A DNA stretch of 57,783 nucleotides, taken from Synechococcus sp. AG-670-A05 (GTDB taxonomy: Bacteria; Cyanobacteriota; Cyanobacteriia; PCC-6307; Cyanobiaceae). The notes beneath the pieces are model-generated. The model was not told where the DNA came from. It saw only the letters and a program-made list of their open reading frames with translations, and did no database searches. Each line of letters starts with the position of its first letter. The first letter of the stretch is position 1. Positions 29,932 through 40,209 of this stretch are shown in pieces. Made by a program: the position numbers and the translations under genes. The DNA lies in the NCBI GenBank assembly GCA_003211535.1, contig QCSJ01000004.1:1-57783 (forward strand), read 5' to 3'.

Positions 29932-31418
29932 CAGTTGACGATGGAAACCTCAGGGAACCCTGCCAGTTGCTCTTGGGCCCAGTCCCTCACGGTGTAAGCC
30001 TCCACTGCCGCAGACATGGTCTCCATCCGATGCCGTTGCTCATCTTCAGGCATTTCAAGAGCGGCCTCGATGGCCTCATCCATGCGGCGATTGGAATAGG
30101 GATTGGTCAAGACGGCTCCCTCAAGAACGACGGATGCTCCGGTGAATTCCGAAAGCACCAGCACCCCGCCGCGATGACGGCGAGCTGCGGCGTATTCCTT
30201 GGCCACCAGGTTCAATCCATCCCGCAGCGGCGTGATCCAGCAGACGTCCGCATGGCAGAACCAGGCCACCATCTCTTCATAGGGAATGCGCCGGGTGGAG
30301 AAGCGCACAGGAATCCAATCCACCTGACTGAAGCGTCCATTGATGCGACCGGCCATCTCTTCGATGGAACGCTGCGTTTCCTCGTAGATCTTCATGCCAC
30401 TGGCTGCAGCCACGCAGGCCAGCATCAGGACGACTTCGCCATGCAGGTTCTCGCGACGCTCGAGCAGCCTCTCAAAAGCCAGAAGTAACTCTTCGTTGCC
30501 CTTGGTGTAATCAACTCTGCTTGCTGAAAGGATTAATTTACGACCTTTCTTAGTGTCTTGAACAATCATTTCTCCATAACTTTCAACGGAAGCACTCCAC
30601 GACAATTCCTGAATCACATCTGGTGATGTTCCAACCGGAGAGCTCAGCAGTTGAATGCGTCGACCGTTGTGATCGAGATGGCTTGTCACCGTTCCTTCCG
30701 AAAGGGCGGTGCCGACAGTGATGAATTTTTTATCAACAGGGACTTTGGGTCCCCGTTTGGCTCCAACTAGGGTGCTTGCAGCTCGTGCAAAATTCTCGGT
30801 GTAACGGGGGATATGGAAGCCGACAACGTCACAACACAGCAGACTCTTCAGAATCTGTTCTCTCCAGGGAAGGATGGCGAAAACGTCATTTCCTGGAAAA
30901 GGAGTGTGGTGGAAGAAGGCGATTTTCAGATCTGGCCGCTGTTGTCGGATATAGCCAGGAGCAAGCCAGAGGTTGTAATCATGTACCCAAACAGTGGCAC
31001 CCTCACCGGCCTCGGCACAGGCTGCGTCGGCGAATCTTCTATTAACCTCTTCAAAAATGCTCCAGTTAGCGTTATTGACATTGAAGTGAGTTGGGAATGT
31101 ATGGAGAATCGGCCAGAAGCTTTCTTTGGAAGTGATGTGATAAAAACTTGATATCTGTTCATCAGCCAAAGGGATCCTGCACAATGTGAACGGAGAAGGA
31201 TTTTTCATCTCAATCCTTTCAAGATCCATTTCCGCTGGTTCATCGACACGACGCCAGGCTATCCAGGTGCCGTCGTCTCTCGTTCGGAAAAGATTTCTAA
31301 GTGTCGGAATGATTCCATTGGGACTCTTCTGGTCCACCCAGATCTGGTTTCCGGCAGCGTCTTTTCCCTCGTCAAAAGGGGTTCGGTGATAAAGAATGAC
31401 AAACGAACTCTGTCCCAT
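29931..31418 (-). CDS. ggpS: Glucosylglycerol-phosphate synthase
   Basis: MGQSSFVILYHRTPFDEGKDAAGNQIWVDQKSPNGIIPTLRNLF; VWVHDYNLWLAPGYIRQQRPDLKIAFFHHTPFPGNDVFAILPWREQIL; GT20 family. Confidence 0.93.
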   Translation of the reverse strand: MGQSSFVILYHRTPFDEGKDAAGNQIWVDQKSPNGIIPTLRNLFRTRDDGTWIAWRRVDEPAEMDLERIEMKNPSPFTLCRIPLADEQISSFYHITSKESFWPILHTFPTHFNVNNANWSIFEEVNRRFADAACAEAGEGATVWVHDYNLWLAPGYIRQQRPDLKIAFFHHTPFPGNDVFAILPWREQILKSLLCCDVVGFHIPRYTENFARAASTLVGAKRGPKVPVDKKFITVGTALSEGTVTSHLDHNGRRIQLLSSPVGTSPDVIQELSWSASVESYGEMIVQDTKKGRKLILSASRVDYTKGNEELLLAFERLLERRENLHGEVVLMLACVAAASGMKIYEETQRSIEEMAGRINGRFSQVDWIPVRFSTRRIPYEEMVAWFCHADVCWITPLRDGLNLVAKEYAAARRHRGGVLVLSEFTGASVVLEGAVLTNPYSNRRMDEAIEAALEMPEDEQRHRMETMSAAVEAYTVRDWAQEQLAGFPEVSIVN

Positions 31419-31469
31419 ATAACAATCCAAACTATTATTTTTTATCATTTCACAACTGCCCTGTTTCTG

Positions 31470-32030
31470 TCAAACAGAGGTGTTGTTTTGCAGATCCGCG
31501 ATCACGTCCAGCACCTCCTGGGCATGGCCGCTCGGCCTCACCGCAACCCAGCGCTGGCGAAGAATGCCATTCGGGTCAATCAGAAAGGTATGCCGGAGTG
31601 AGTAGGGCGCCATCCAGGACCCATAGGCCTTGCTCACCGTTCCGTCGGGATCAGAGAGCAATGGGAAACTGAGACCTTCGCTCTCACAGAAGGAGGCATG
31701 ATCATCGACGCTGTCGGCGCTGATCCCCACCACTTCTGCACCTGCAGCCAGGAATTCATCGTGCAGGGATTCAAAGCCACGGGCCTCGATTGTGCAACCT
31801 CCAGTGAAATCACGGGGGTAGAAGTACACCGCTAACCAGCTCCCGCGCAGATCGTCGCTGGACCAACGGTTACGATCAGGTTCGAGACGGCTTGAGCCAG
31901 GAAGATCGAAACCTGGCACCTCAGTGCCTGATTGCAAAACAGGTCCACCGAGGGACGATGCCTTCGATGGAGTTATGGAAAGTGCTGTCAACAGCAGGCC
32001 AGATTTAATAATCAGATCACGCCGACGCAC
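31470..32030 (-). CDS. Peroxiredoxin Q/BCP with probable Tat or Sec export signal
   Basis: SWLAVYFYPRDFTGGCTIEARGFESLHDEFLAAGAEVVGISADSVDDHASFCESEGLSFPLLSD; N-terminal MRRRDLIIKSGLLLTALSITPSKA. Confidence 0.88.
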   Translation of the reverse strand: MRRRDLIIKSGLLLTALSITPSKASSLGGPVLQSGTEVPGFDLPGSSRLEPDRNRWSSDDLRGSWLAVYFYPRDFTGGCTIEARGFESLHDEFLAAGAEVVGISADSVDDHASFCESEGLSFPLLSDPDGTVSKAYGSWMAPYSLRHTFLIDPNGILRQRWVAVRPSGHAQEVLDVIADLQNNTSV

Positions 32031-32040
32031 ACGGTTTAAG

Positions 32041-32277
32041 TCAAAGCTTCGCCAGGTTAATGCCCAGAGACTTGGCGTAGGGGCCCAGACCTTTCTTTTG
32101 GATTGTCTTGAGAGCGCGGGTGGTGATGCGGAGGTTTACCCAACGTTTGCCCTCCGCCCACCAAAGACGACGGTTCTGCAGATTGGCCTGCTGCAGTTTT
32201 TTGGTTCGGATGTGGGAATGGCTCACAGCCATGCCGTTATTGGCGCGAGTACCGGTGAGCTGGCACACCCGAGACAT
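32041..32277 (-). CDS. rpmB: 50S ribosomal protein L28
   Basis: [64 protein letters not shown]. Confidence 0.97.
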   Translation of the reverse strand: MSRVCQLTGTRANNGMAVSHSHIRTKKLQQANLQNRRLWWAEGKRWVNLRITTRALKTIQKKGLGPYAKSLGINLAKL

Positions 32278-32353
32278 GTCGTCGTCCTTCTGCTTGAGGT
32301 TGGTCAGATCTGAATAATCAGATCCAAGTAACTACTTTATCAAAGGGCGGAGC

Positions 32354-34258
32354 TCACATACCCCTCTGTATCAACGTTCCCATAAGTTCAGCGCTGCGGG
32401 TCTGAAAGCCGCTGAGTTCATTCGGCTCAAGGCCGCCGACGCCGAGTCGAGCCATGTCGTACACGTGGCGGGCAATATCTTGAGTCAAAGCCTCAGTCGG
32501 TGAACTCTGCGCGTCGCCAACGAGCACGCTGCCGGCCTTCAGCTTCAGCATCCCCTCCACAAGGGGATGACGCTTGTTCACTAAGAGAACGTGATAGTCC
32601 GGCAGGCCGGGTAGCCGCTGTTCCATCAGGGCCCCCATGTCATTGAGGCGCCGCATCTGCTCCGGCAGCAGAATCATCGCCGGTGGTGCTCCCTCAGCCT
32701 TCAGAGCCTGCACCTGCACGGTCACCTTGTCGTTGGACAGTGCGCTCTTGATCAGGTCCCGCAGTCGATCCGACTCCGTGGTTCCATCCTGGTCGGTGAT
32801 TTCCGCGTCGTTGTCCTTGAGGCTGTCATCGAGTTCGGCATCGACACGCTGAAAGGTCAGATCCTCATGGCGTTGCTCGAGCCATGGGATGAACTGGGTG
32901 TCGATCACCGTCTCCAGCTTGAGCACTTCCATCCCTTGGGAGGTCCAGAGATTGAGTGCGCCGGCCTGGGCCACGTCGTCGGTGCTGTACAGAATGCGTT
33001 TGCTGTTGTCGCTCGCGAGACGACTCCGATAGCCCTCCAAGGTAGTGAAGGCCCGATCACCAGCGCTGATGGGATCAGGGGTATCGCCATCTGTCGCAGT
33101 GGCGCTGGTTCCGAACAGAATCAGCTCTGCCACCTGGTCGGCGAACTTGTCATCCTCCATGGCGCCGATCTTTACGAAGGGTGCCAGGGACTCCCAGACC
33201 TCCGCATAGGTGGAAGGGTCGTCATTCTTGAGATTCCGCAGGCGGTCTGCCACCTTCTTGGCCACGAAATTGCCGATGGAGCGAACGCGGCGGTCTGTCT
33301 GCAGTGCGCTGCGGCTAACGTTCAGCGGGATATCTGGTGAATCGAGCACGCCACGAAGTGGCAGCAGATAGCGCGGCACCACCTCCTTGATGGAATCACT
33401 GACGAACACCTGATTGCAGTAGAGCTTGATTTCGCCTTTCTCCCAGTCGGCACGACCGGTCTGCTTGGGGAAGAACAGAATTCCCTGCAGGTTGTATGGA
33501 TAGTCGGTGTTCAGGTGTACCCAGAGGAGTGGGTCTCCCTGGAATGGATATAGGTAGTTGTAGAGATCGATGTAGTCCTTGTCGGTGAGCTCCCGGGCGC
33601 TCTTGCGCCATGGGGCATCCATTTTGTTGACGGTTTCGCCCTCCAGTTGCACCGGCACTGCCATGAAATCGCAGTAGGTGTTGATCAGCGTGCGGATCCG
33701 AGCAGGCTCGAGGTATTCCAGTTCCTCCTCCATCAGGTGGAGGATTACATCGGTCCCAGGCTGGTCTCGCTCAACGGAACTTAGGCAGAAGTTGGGGGAT
33801 CCATCGCAGCTCCAGCGCACCGCTTCGCTATCGGGCCGTGCCGATCGCGTCACCAATTCGACCTGCCCGGCCACCATGAAGCTGGAGTAGAAGCCCAGGC
33901 CGAAATGGCCGATGATCGCGTCTCCCTCCTGCTTGTACTTCTCCAGAAAATCCTCGGCGCTGGAGAAAGCAACTTGGTTGATGTAGCGCTTCACCTCATC
34001 GGCGGTCATGCCGATGCCGTTGTCCGCAATGGTAAGTGTCTTGGCTTCCCGGTCCACTGTGATGCGGATGACGCCGTCCTCACCTTCGGTGCAGTCTCCC
34101 GCCATCGCGACCATCCGGCGCTTGCTTATGGCGTCGACACCGTTGCTGACCAATTCGCGGAGAAACACCTCATGGCCGGAGTAAACGGCCTTCTTGATGA
34201 TCGGGAAGATGTTCTCGGTGTGGATCTGAATCTGACCCTGTTCATCCATCACCGGCAT
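32354..34258 (-). CDS. htpG: Chaperone HtpG (Hsp90)
   Basis: IHTENIFPIIKKAVYSGHEVFLRELVSNGVDAI; ADNGIGMTADEV; GHFGLGFYSSFMVA; LNVSRSALQTD. Confidence 0.97.
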   Translation of the reverse strand: MPVMDEQGQIQIHTENIFPIIKKAVYSGHEVFLRELVSNGVDAISKRRMVAMAGDCTEGEDGVIRITVDREAKTLTIADNGIGMTADEVKRYINQVAFSSAEDFLEKYKQEGDAIIGHFGLGFYSSFMVAGQVELVTRSARPDSEAVRWSCDGSPNFCLSSVERDQPGTDVILHLMEEELEYLEPARIRTLINTYCDFMAVPVQLEGETVNKMDAPWRKSARELTDKDYIDLYNYLYPFQGDPLLWVHLNTDYPYNLQGILFFPKQTGRADWEKGEIKLYCNQVFVSDSIKEVVPRYLLPLRGVLDSPDIPLNVSRSALQTDRRVRSIGNFVAKKVADRLRNLKNDDPSTYAEVWESLAPFVKIGAMEDDKFADQVAELILFGTSATATDGDTPDPISAGDRAFTTLEGYRSRLASDNSKRILYSTDDVAQAGALNLWTSQGMEVLKLETVIDTQFIPWLEQRHEDLTFQRVDAELDDSLKDNDAEITDQDGTTESDRLRDLIKSALSNDKVTVQVQALKAEGAPPAMILLPEQMRRLNDMGALMEQRLPGLPDYHVLLVNKRHPLVEGMLKLKAGSVLVGDAQSSPTEALTQDIARHVYDMARLGVGGLEPNELSGFQTRSAELMGTLIQRGM

Positions 34259-34347
34259 TGGGCTGTAGGAAAAAACCGACGATAAAGAGAAGGGGTGTAA
34301 CGACTCAAGAGGGAAGGTGTGGTGGTTCCCCGAACCCCGTGATCTCT

Positions 34348-34572
34348 TCAGCCTGCTTTCTGAAGGTCGGGCCGTTCCTCGGCGAGGATGGCTCCATCAA
34401 CGGGACACACCTGCATGCAGATCCCGCAGTCGATGCAGGTGTCAAAATTAATCCAGTAAAAGTCCGTTCCTTTTTTGTTTTTACCCTTGCCCTGATCGAT
34501 GCAGGCCACTGGGCAGGCATCCACACAGTCGGCAATGCCCTCGCAGACATCGGTGACAATCGTGTGAGCCAT
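34348..34572 (-). CDS. Ferredoxin, 7Fe/8Fe type
   Basis: MAHTIVTDVCEGIADCVDACPVACI...INFDTCIDCGICMQVCPVDGAI. Confidence 0.93.
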   Translation of the reverse strand: MAHTIVTDVCEGIADCVDACPVACIDQGKGKNKKGTDFYWINFDTCIDCGICMQVCPVDGAILAEERPDLQKAG

Positions 34573-34598
34573 AGCCAAAGAAAACCTCAACTTCGATC

Positions 34599-35777
34599 CT
34601 AAAGATCGACCCAGTCAAGTAGGAATCCGCCCTGATCGTTTGCTTGCTGTTCAGCCTGGCTGCGGTCGTTGAACGGATGCAGTTCGATCACAGCACTACG
34701 GCCCTGTTGATGCCACCAGCGTTGTCGTTTCAGCGCTGCTTCCAGCGTCGACTGCTGAGAAAACGCCACCATCAACGTTGGCGAGGCCGGTGTTGGTGGA
34801 TCGATTTCATTCAGCAGTTCCCGGATGGGATCGATGGCAAGGCTGAAACCAGCACCAAAGTCTTCACCCGGGCGCGCCCCGCAACGGCGAACCAGTTCGT
34901 CGTAGCGACCCCCACGGGCCACCACCACAGGCGCCGAGTTCGTGTCGCAAACCAGCTGGAAGACCAGCCCGGTGTAGAGCTCAAATCTGGGTTGGAAGGT
35001 GGGATCCAATTGGATCCTCAGCCCCTGGGCTGCCGCAGGGCCATGCAGCTGGCGGCAGAGCCGATGCAGATCGTAAAACAGAGGCTGATCTCCGAAGCAG
35101 GATGTCAAACGATCCAGCACCGCGTTGGGGGTGCCTCGGCAGTCCAGGAGGCTCAATAGGGTGGCCTTAAAGTCGGTAGCGAGCGAAATGGCTTCAAGGC
35201 CAAGTCGGTCAAATCGAATCAGAGACGTACGAACGTCATCACGTTTGCTGTAAGGGACGGGACTGAGCAACAGATCCATCAGACCGGTGTGCCCCATCAA
35301 TAGACGCGGCTGATGTTGCGCCTGTAAGTCAAGACGTTCCACCGCTGCCATCAACAAGCTCAGCAACTCCATCTCGGCTTCAATCGGTGCAACACCGAAC
35401 AGCTCAACGCCGCTCTGGAGATTTTCCTCAATGCACTGCCCACCTTCATCGGCCGCTCGCGACTGGAACACCGTCCCCGATGCCCATAGGCGAAGCGGTC
35501 GGGGCCTGGACGCAAGTCGGGTGCAGGCAGCCCTGGCAATGGAGGCGGTCATCTCCGGGCGCAGGCCCAAGGGCTCATCGGCTACCAGTCGCACCACGTC
35601 CTCGCTGGCGATGGCTCCCCCCGCCATCAAAGTATCGAGGCGTTCGACGCGCGGTGGGGAAACCTCGTCGTAACCCCAGCGTCGGTACACAGAAGCCAAC
35701 TGCTCGCTGAGCTTCCTGTTGGATTCCACCTGACGTGGATTCAGATCCTTCGCGCCAGCTGCAGGTTGCAGCGCCAT
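34599..35777 (-). CDS. hisZ: ATP phosphoribosyltransferase regulatory subunit
   Basis: HisRS-like: [28 protein letters not shown]...[32 protein letters not shown]. Confidence 0.9.
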   Translation of the reverse strand: MALQPAAGAKDLNPRQVESNRKLSEQLASVYRRWGYDEVSPPRVERLDTLMAGGAIASEDVVRLVADEPLGLRPEMTASIARAACTRLASRPRPLRLWASGTVFQSRAADEGGQCIEENLQSGVELFGVAPIEAEMELLSLLMAAVERLDLQAQHQPRLLMGHTGLMDLLLSPVPYSKRDDVRTSLIRFDRLGLEAISLATDFKATLLSLLDCRGTPNAVLDRLTSCFGDQPLFYDLHRLCRQLHGPAAAQGLRIQLDPTFQPRFELYTGLVFQLVCDTNSAPVVVARGGRYDELVRRCGARPGEDFGAGFSLAIDPIRELLNEIDPPTPASPTLMVAFSQQSTLEAALKRQRWWHQQGRSAVIELHPFNDRSQAEQQANDQGGFLLDWVDL

Positions 35778-35799
35778 CTCCGGAATTCTCGGCGTTTCC

Positions 35800-36693
35800 T
35801 CAGGATCCCATGGCCGTGACCTCAGGTGCACCGAAGGCATCACCGGACAGTGGTTTCACCTGGGCCAGAACGTCAACGATGCTCGGATGCAAAGCATGGC
35901 CAGCAGCCACCACACGACCGCTGCGGAGATCAAACTTTTCCCCTTTGTATCCGCTGATTCGACCTCCTGCCAGTTCCACTAGCGCCACGCCAGCCGCAAG
36001 GTCCCAGGGAGCCAGTCCCCTTTCCCAGTACCCGTCCTGACGACCGGCGGCCACGAAGGCCAGATCCACTGCTGCGGCACCACCTCGTCGGACTCCACGG
36101 GTCCGATGGGTGAACCAACAGAACTGGGCGTAATTGTTATCGAGTCTTGTGTGGCGGTCGTAGGCGAATCCGGTCACCAGCAGTGCGTCCTCCAGCCGGT
36201 CGCAGCTGCTCACCTGGAGGCTGCTGCTGTTGCAATGGGCGCCATGACCTGGAGCACCCCAGTACGTTTCGCCGAGGAACGGGACGGCGATCGCTCCGAG
36301 AATCGGCTGTTGACGAAAGGTCAGTCCGATCGACGTGGCAAAGAATGGGTATCCGTGGGTGAAGTTGGTGGTGCCGTCCAGGGGGTCAACGCACCAACGC
36401 AGCCCGTCCTGCTCGCCGGCGGCACCGCTTTCTTCAGCTAGAACGGCGATGTCCGGTGTCTCACTGTTGAGCACTTCTAGAACAACGCGTTCGGCAGCCA
36501 GATCGGCGTTGGTGACGAGATCACCAACGCGCCCTTTGTTCTCGATGGAGCTCAAGCGGCCGTAGTGGTGCATCAACTCAGTTCCACCAGCGTCTGCGGC
36601 CTGACGCGCCACAGATATCAAGGTGCCCAGCCTGTCGACGCTGAGACCAGCTGCTTGGGCCGCTGCTGCACAGAGGGATGAGGTCATCTTCAT
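35800..36693 (-). CDS. Inositol monophosphatase family protein
   Basis: [55 protein letters not shown]. Confidence 0.93.
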   Translation of the reverse strand: MKMTSSLCAAAAQAAGLSVDRLGTLISVARQAADAGGTELMHHYGRLSSIENKGRVGDLVTNADLAAERVVLEVLNSETPDIAVLAEESGAAGEQDGLRWCVDPLDGTTNFTHGYPFFATSIGLTFRQQPILGAIAVPFLGETYWGAPGHGAHCNSSSLQVSSCDRLEDALLVTGFAYDRHTRLDNNYAQFCWFTHRTRGVRRGGAAAVDLAFVAAGRQDGYWERGLAPWDLAAGVALVELAGGRISGYKGEKFDLRSGRVVAAGHALHPSIVDVLAQVKPLSGDAFGAPEVTAMGS

Positions 36694-37058
36694 TCCTCTT
36701 CGAGGGGGAGACCAGGCTTCACCTTGCCGCGACCGAAATGGCGACCGAACTGGAGGTCGTAGACCTCGTCTTCATCCTGGGTTTCGGCGACGAGGGGGCC
36801 AACTGCACGAGCCACGCACAGCAGGCCATAGCCCTGATCCCTGAGCTCGCGGGAGAGACCCATTGCCTCTCGCTGATCAAGGACGCCACCTTGCACACGT
36901 ACGGCACAGCTGGTGCAGCAGCCATTCCGGCACGAAAATGGCAGGGGATCACCCTGTCGCTCGAAGCTGTGGAGGATGTACTCGCCTTCGGGCACCTCAT
37001 GGGTAATGGTTCGATTCTCCTGCCGCCAGTGAATGCTGATTCGATGGCTGGTGCCCAT
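36690..37058 (-). CDS. 2Fe-2S plant-type ferredoxin
   Basis: LPFSCRNGCCTSCAVRVQGG...LLCVARA; ATGA overlap with the downstream gene. Confidence 0.9.
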   Translation of the reverse strand: MGTSHRISIHWRQENRTITHEVPEGEYILHSFERQGDPLPFSCRNGCCTSCAVRVQGGVLDQREAMGLSRELRDQGYGLLCVARAVGPLVAETQDEDEVYDLQFGRHFGRGKVKPGLPLEEE

Positions 37059-37115
37059 TCCGCCTGAGTGGAAACGCCCCTGCTACATTCGCATCTGGAC
37101 TACGTCAAAGCCGGT

Positions 37116-37202
37116 GGAGAGCTGGCCGAGTGGTCGAAGGCGCAGCACTGGAAATGCTGTATAGGGGCAACTCTATCGAGGGTTCGAATCCCTCGCTCTC
37201 CG
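37116..37202 (+). tRNA. tRNA-Ser (anticodon GGA)
   Basis: Acceptor GGAGAGC/GCTCTCC, D-arm, GCAGCACT-GGA-AATGCTGT anticodon arm, long variable arm, GGTTCGAATCC T-loop; 87 nt, CCA not encoded. Confidence 0.97.
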
Positions 37203-37208
37203 CTTCTC

Positions 37209-37233
37209 CGGTCCACAAGGACCGTTTTTTTTT
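37209..37233 (+). terminator. Rho-independent terminator of tRNA-Ser
   Basis: CGGTCC-ACAA-GGACCG followed by TTTTTTTTT. Confidence 0.92.
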
Positions 37234-37254
37234 GCCTGTCAATCGAAATCAAAA

Positions 37255-37280
37255 GAACGGGTGAAAACCTTCACCCGTTC
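37255..37280 (-). terminator. Hairpin, probable terminator of pst operon
   Basis: Perfect 11-bp stem GAACGGGTGAA/TTCACCCGTTC; minus-strand TTTTGATTT follows. Confidence 0.75.
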
Positions 37281-37303
37281 GTGAACAGGACTGGACTCAG
37301 CGA

Positions 37304-38125
37304 TCAACCGAAACGTCCTGAGACATAGTCCTGTGTGGCCTGCTGTTGAGGAGAATTGAAGATCTTCTCAGTTTCGTTGAATTCCACCAGGTAGCCCACC
37401 TTTCCGCTTCCGCCTTCAACAGTTTCTGCGTTATAGAATGCAGTCATGTCGCTGACGCGAACCGCCTGCTGCATATTGTGGGTCACGATCAAGATGGTGA
37501 AGCTCTTCTTGAGTTCATGCATCGTTTCCTCGATCTTCAGGGTGGAGATCGGGTCCAGTGAAGAACAAGGCTCATCCATAAGAATCACCTCTGGCTGAAT
37601 CGCAATGGTGCGTGCAATGCACAGGCGCTGCTGCTGACCACCAGAGAGAGAGTATCCACTCTCATTGAGTTTGTCCTTGCATTCATCCCAGACAGCGGCC
37701 TGCCGCAGAGAACGTTCCACCAGTTCATCCATATCGCCGGTGAAACCATTGATTCGCGCACCGAAGGCGATGTTCTCGTAGATGCTCTTGGGGAAGGGGT
37801 TGGGCTGCTGAAAAACCATTCCGATACGGCGACGCACTTCAACGGGATCAACACTGGCACCGTATAAATCCACCCCGTCAAAAAGCACACGTCCCTTGAG
37901 AGAGCATCCCTCGATCAGATCGTTCATGCGGTTGAGGGAACGCAACACCGTCGACTTGCCGCAACCGGAAGGGCCGATGAAGGCGGTGACTTTCCCCCGT
38001 GGTACGTCGCAATAGACGTTTTTGACGGCTGCGCAGCTGCCGTAGCTGATAGTGACGTTCTGAATCGAGATCGCGGTTTCGTCCGAGACCTGATGTTGCT
38101 CAGTATTGTGTTGTGAGGTGTTCAT
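37304..38125 (-). CDS. pstB: Phosphate ABC transporter ATP-binding protein
   Basis: [61 protein letters not shown]. Confidence 0.97.
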   Translation of the reverse strand: MNTSQHNTEQHQVSDETAISIQNVTISYGSCAAVKNVYCDVPRGKVTAFIGPSGCGKSTVLRSLNRMNDLIEGCSLKGRVLFDGVDLYGASVDPVEVRRRIGMVFQQPNPFPKSIYENIAFGARINGFTGDMDELVERSLRQAAVWDECKDKLNESGYSLSGGQQQRLCIARTIAIQPEVILMDEPCSSLDPISTLKIEETMHELKKSFTILIVTHNMQQAVRVSDMTAFYNAETVEGGSGKVGYLVEFNETEKIFNSPQQQATQDYVSGRFG

Positions 38126-38194
38126 GGCTCGGATGGGATGCAGTGGGTATAAAGAGATCTGTGAGGGTTGATGGATTGAAGGGTCTTCGTCGGA

Positions 38195-39112
38195 TTACTT
38201 GGCAGCAAATCGGGCCAGCCAACGGGATAACAGATTCAAGCCGAGAATCATCACAACGAGGACAAATGAGGCAGACCATGCCAACTCGTTGTGGAACTCA
38301 TAGGGCATGATCGCGAAGTTGTAGATCAGGACCGACAAGGATGCGATTGGTGCCAAGATTCCATCTGTCGACAGCAGATCAGACCAGAAGGGCGAGAACA
38401 AGGCTGTAAAGATCAGTGGAGCTGTTTCACCAGCAGCCCTGGCAATGGCCAGAACCACTCCAGTGGCAATCGGAGTGAAGGCCGTCGGCAGGGTGATGCG
38501 CACAATGGTGACAAATCTGGAAGCACCCACTCCCAGGGCACCCCTTCGCAGATCGTTAGAGACGAGCTTGAGACCTTCATCGGTGGTTTTGATCACAGTG
38601 GGCAGCATCAGGATCGACAGAGCCATGCCACCTGCCAGAGCGCTGTAGGCATTGCCGAACAGCACACGACTGGTGACGATCGTTCCATAAATGAACACGC
38701 CGGCGATGATCGAGGGCACACCAGAAAGCACATTGGTTCCAAAGCGGATGAATTGTGCAAACCAACCGTTCCGCGAATACTCAGCAAGAAAAATTCCTCC
38801 GCCGACTCCTACGGGAATCGCGATCAATGCTGCAACTACTGTGACCACCAGGGTGCCGACGATGGCATTGGCGATTCCGCCTCCATCCAATCCAGGCGGT
38901 GGTGGTAACTCCGTGAAGAGAACAAGACTGATGTTGCTACCACCTCTGACGATGACGTAGCCGAGAACGAGGATCAACGGCAGAACTGCAACAACGGAGA
39001 AGATCCCAGCGATGAAGGTCAGGATTCTGCTACCGACATTTCTGGCCAGACCTGGTTTGTAGGAGAGGTCAGGAATTCCATCGGAAGCACGATTGGAATA
39101 AGGGGAAGCCAT
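38195..39112 (-). CDS. pstA: Phosphate ABC transporter permease PstA
   Basis: GGGIFLAEYSRNGW; GVPSIIAGVF; ALGVGASRFVTIVRITLPTAFTPIATGVVLAIARAAGETAPLIFTA. Confidence 0.95.
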   Translation of the reverse strand: MASPYSNRASDGIPDLSYKPGLARNVGSRILTFIAGIFSVVAVLPLILVLGYVIVRGGSNISLVLFTELPPPPGLDGGGIANAIVGTLVVTVVAALIAIPVGVGGGIFLAEYSRNGWFAQFIRFGTNVLSGVPSIIAGVFIYGTIVTSRVLFGNAYSALAGGMALSILMLPTVIKTTDEGLKLVSNDLRRGALGVGASRFVTIVRITLPTAFTPIATGVVLAIARAAGETAPLIFTALFSPFWSDLLSTDGILAPIASLSVLIYNFAIMPYEFHNELAWSASFVLVVMILGLNLLSRWLARFAAK

Positions 39113-39114
39113 AA

Positions 39115-40071
39115 TTAGTACTTAAGGCTGAGACGCTTCACAAGCCATTGGGCAAGAATGTTCACCGTAAGAGTCATGATTATCAGAATGAACGCCGCAT
39201 ACATCAGTGAAGAGACCTGAGAGCCATCAGCTTCTCCGAATTGATTGGCGAGCATTGCTGCAATCGTGTTGCCGGGTGCCAGCAATGAAATACTGAAATT
39301 ATTGGAATTACCGATGATCATGGTCACCGCCATCGTTTCACCCATGGCTCGGCCGAGAGCCAGCATCACTCCGCCGACAATTCCTGAAACCGCCGCTGGC
39401 AACATCACATTCATAATGGCGCCCCACCGGGTTGTGCCGATGCCGTAGGCCGCTTGACGCAGTTTCTGCGGAACCTGATTCAGGGAGTCACGGGAAATGG
39501 CCGTGATGATCGGCAGAATCATCACCACCAGAATCAGCACGGCGGGAATAGTGCCGGGCCCCATGGGTGGGGTACTGAAAAAGGGGATCCAGTTGAACAG
39601 CTCATACAGCAGCTCAAGTCCTGGACGAATGATCGGCTCCAACACGAAGATGGCCCAGAGGCCGAGCACAACGGAAGGAATCGCGGCAAGCAATTCCACC
39701 ATCACACCAATCAAAACGCGAATTTGTCGCGGAATGATGTTTTCAGTGATGAAGATTGCTGTGCCAACGCCCAGTGGTACGGCGATGAGCAATGACAGCA
39801 TGGAGGTCACCAATGTTCCGTAGATGGCGGCTCCGGCTCCATATTCATCGTCAACCGGATTCCAGTCGGAGGTGATCAGGAATTGCCAGCCGTAGCGCCC
39901 CATCGACTCGAGGCTCCCCCTGAAAACAATAATGAGGATTAGGAACAACACAACTGCGACCATAGAGGCCAGGATCACAGCGAGGTTCTTGAAGCCAACG
40001 TCCACCAGCCTCTCTGATGGCGGGCGATTCCTCAGTAGGTATTGGTTGTCCTTTTCGTTGGACATGCGCAC
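39115..40071 (-). CDS. pstC: Phosphate ABC transporter permease PstC
   Basis: ELLAAIPSVVLGLWAIFVL; AAYGIGTTRWGAIMNVMLPAAVSGIVGGVMLALGRAMGETMAVTMIIGN. Confidence 0.95.
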   Translation of the reverse strand: MRMSNEKDNQYLLRNRPPSERLVDVGFKNLAVILASMVAVVLFLILIIVFRGSLESMGRYGWQFLITSDWNPVDDEYGAGAAIYGTLVTSMLSLLIAVPLGVGTAIFITENIIPRQIRVLIGVMVELLAAIPSVVLGLWAIFVLEPIIRPGLELLYELFNWIPFFSTPPMGPGTIPAVLILVVMILPIITAISRDSLNQVPQKLRQAAYGIGTTRWGAIMNVMLPAAVSGIVGGVMLALGRAMGETMAVTMIIGNSNNFSISLLAPGNTIAAMLANQFGEADGSQVSSLMYAAFILIIMTLTVNILAQWLVKRLSLKY

Positions 40072-40209
40072 GCATCAACGTCCCGCCAACGTATCGACGT
40101 GATTGATTTAAGTCACTAAGAACGGCTTAACCACATGCCCCTGCTGGACGTGGATCTGGGCAAGTGGGCTGGTCGGGGCCGTTAGCGTGGAAGGACATGT
40201 TTTGTACGC

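Noticed and set aside
28996-29997. 333-aa plus-strand ORF opposite ggtB
   Set aside because: Long by chance in a high-GC antisense frame; no domain-like sequence.
37116-37202. tRNA-Ser as an integration site for a genomic island
   Set aside because: Genes on both sides (ferredoxin, pstCAB) are core; no integrase and no partial repeat of the tRNA 3' end noticed.
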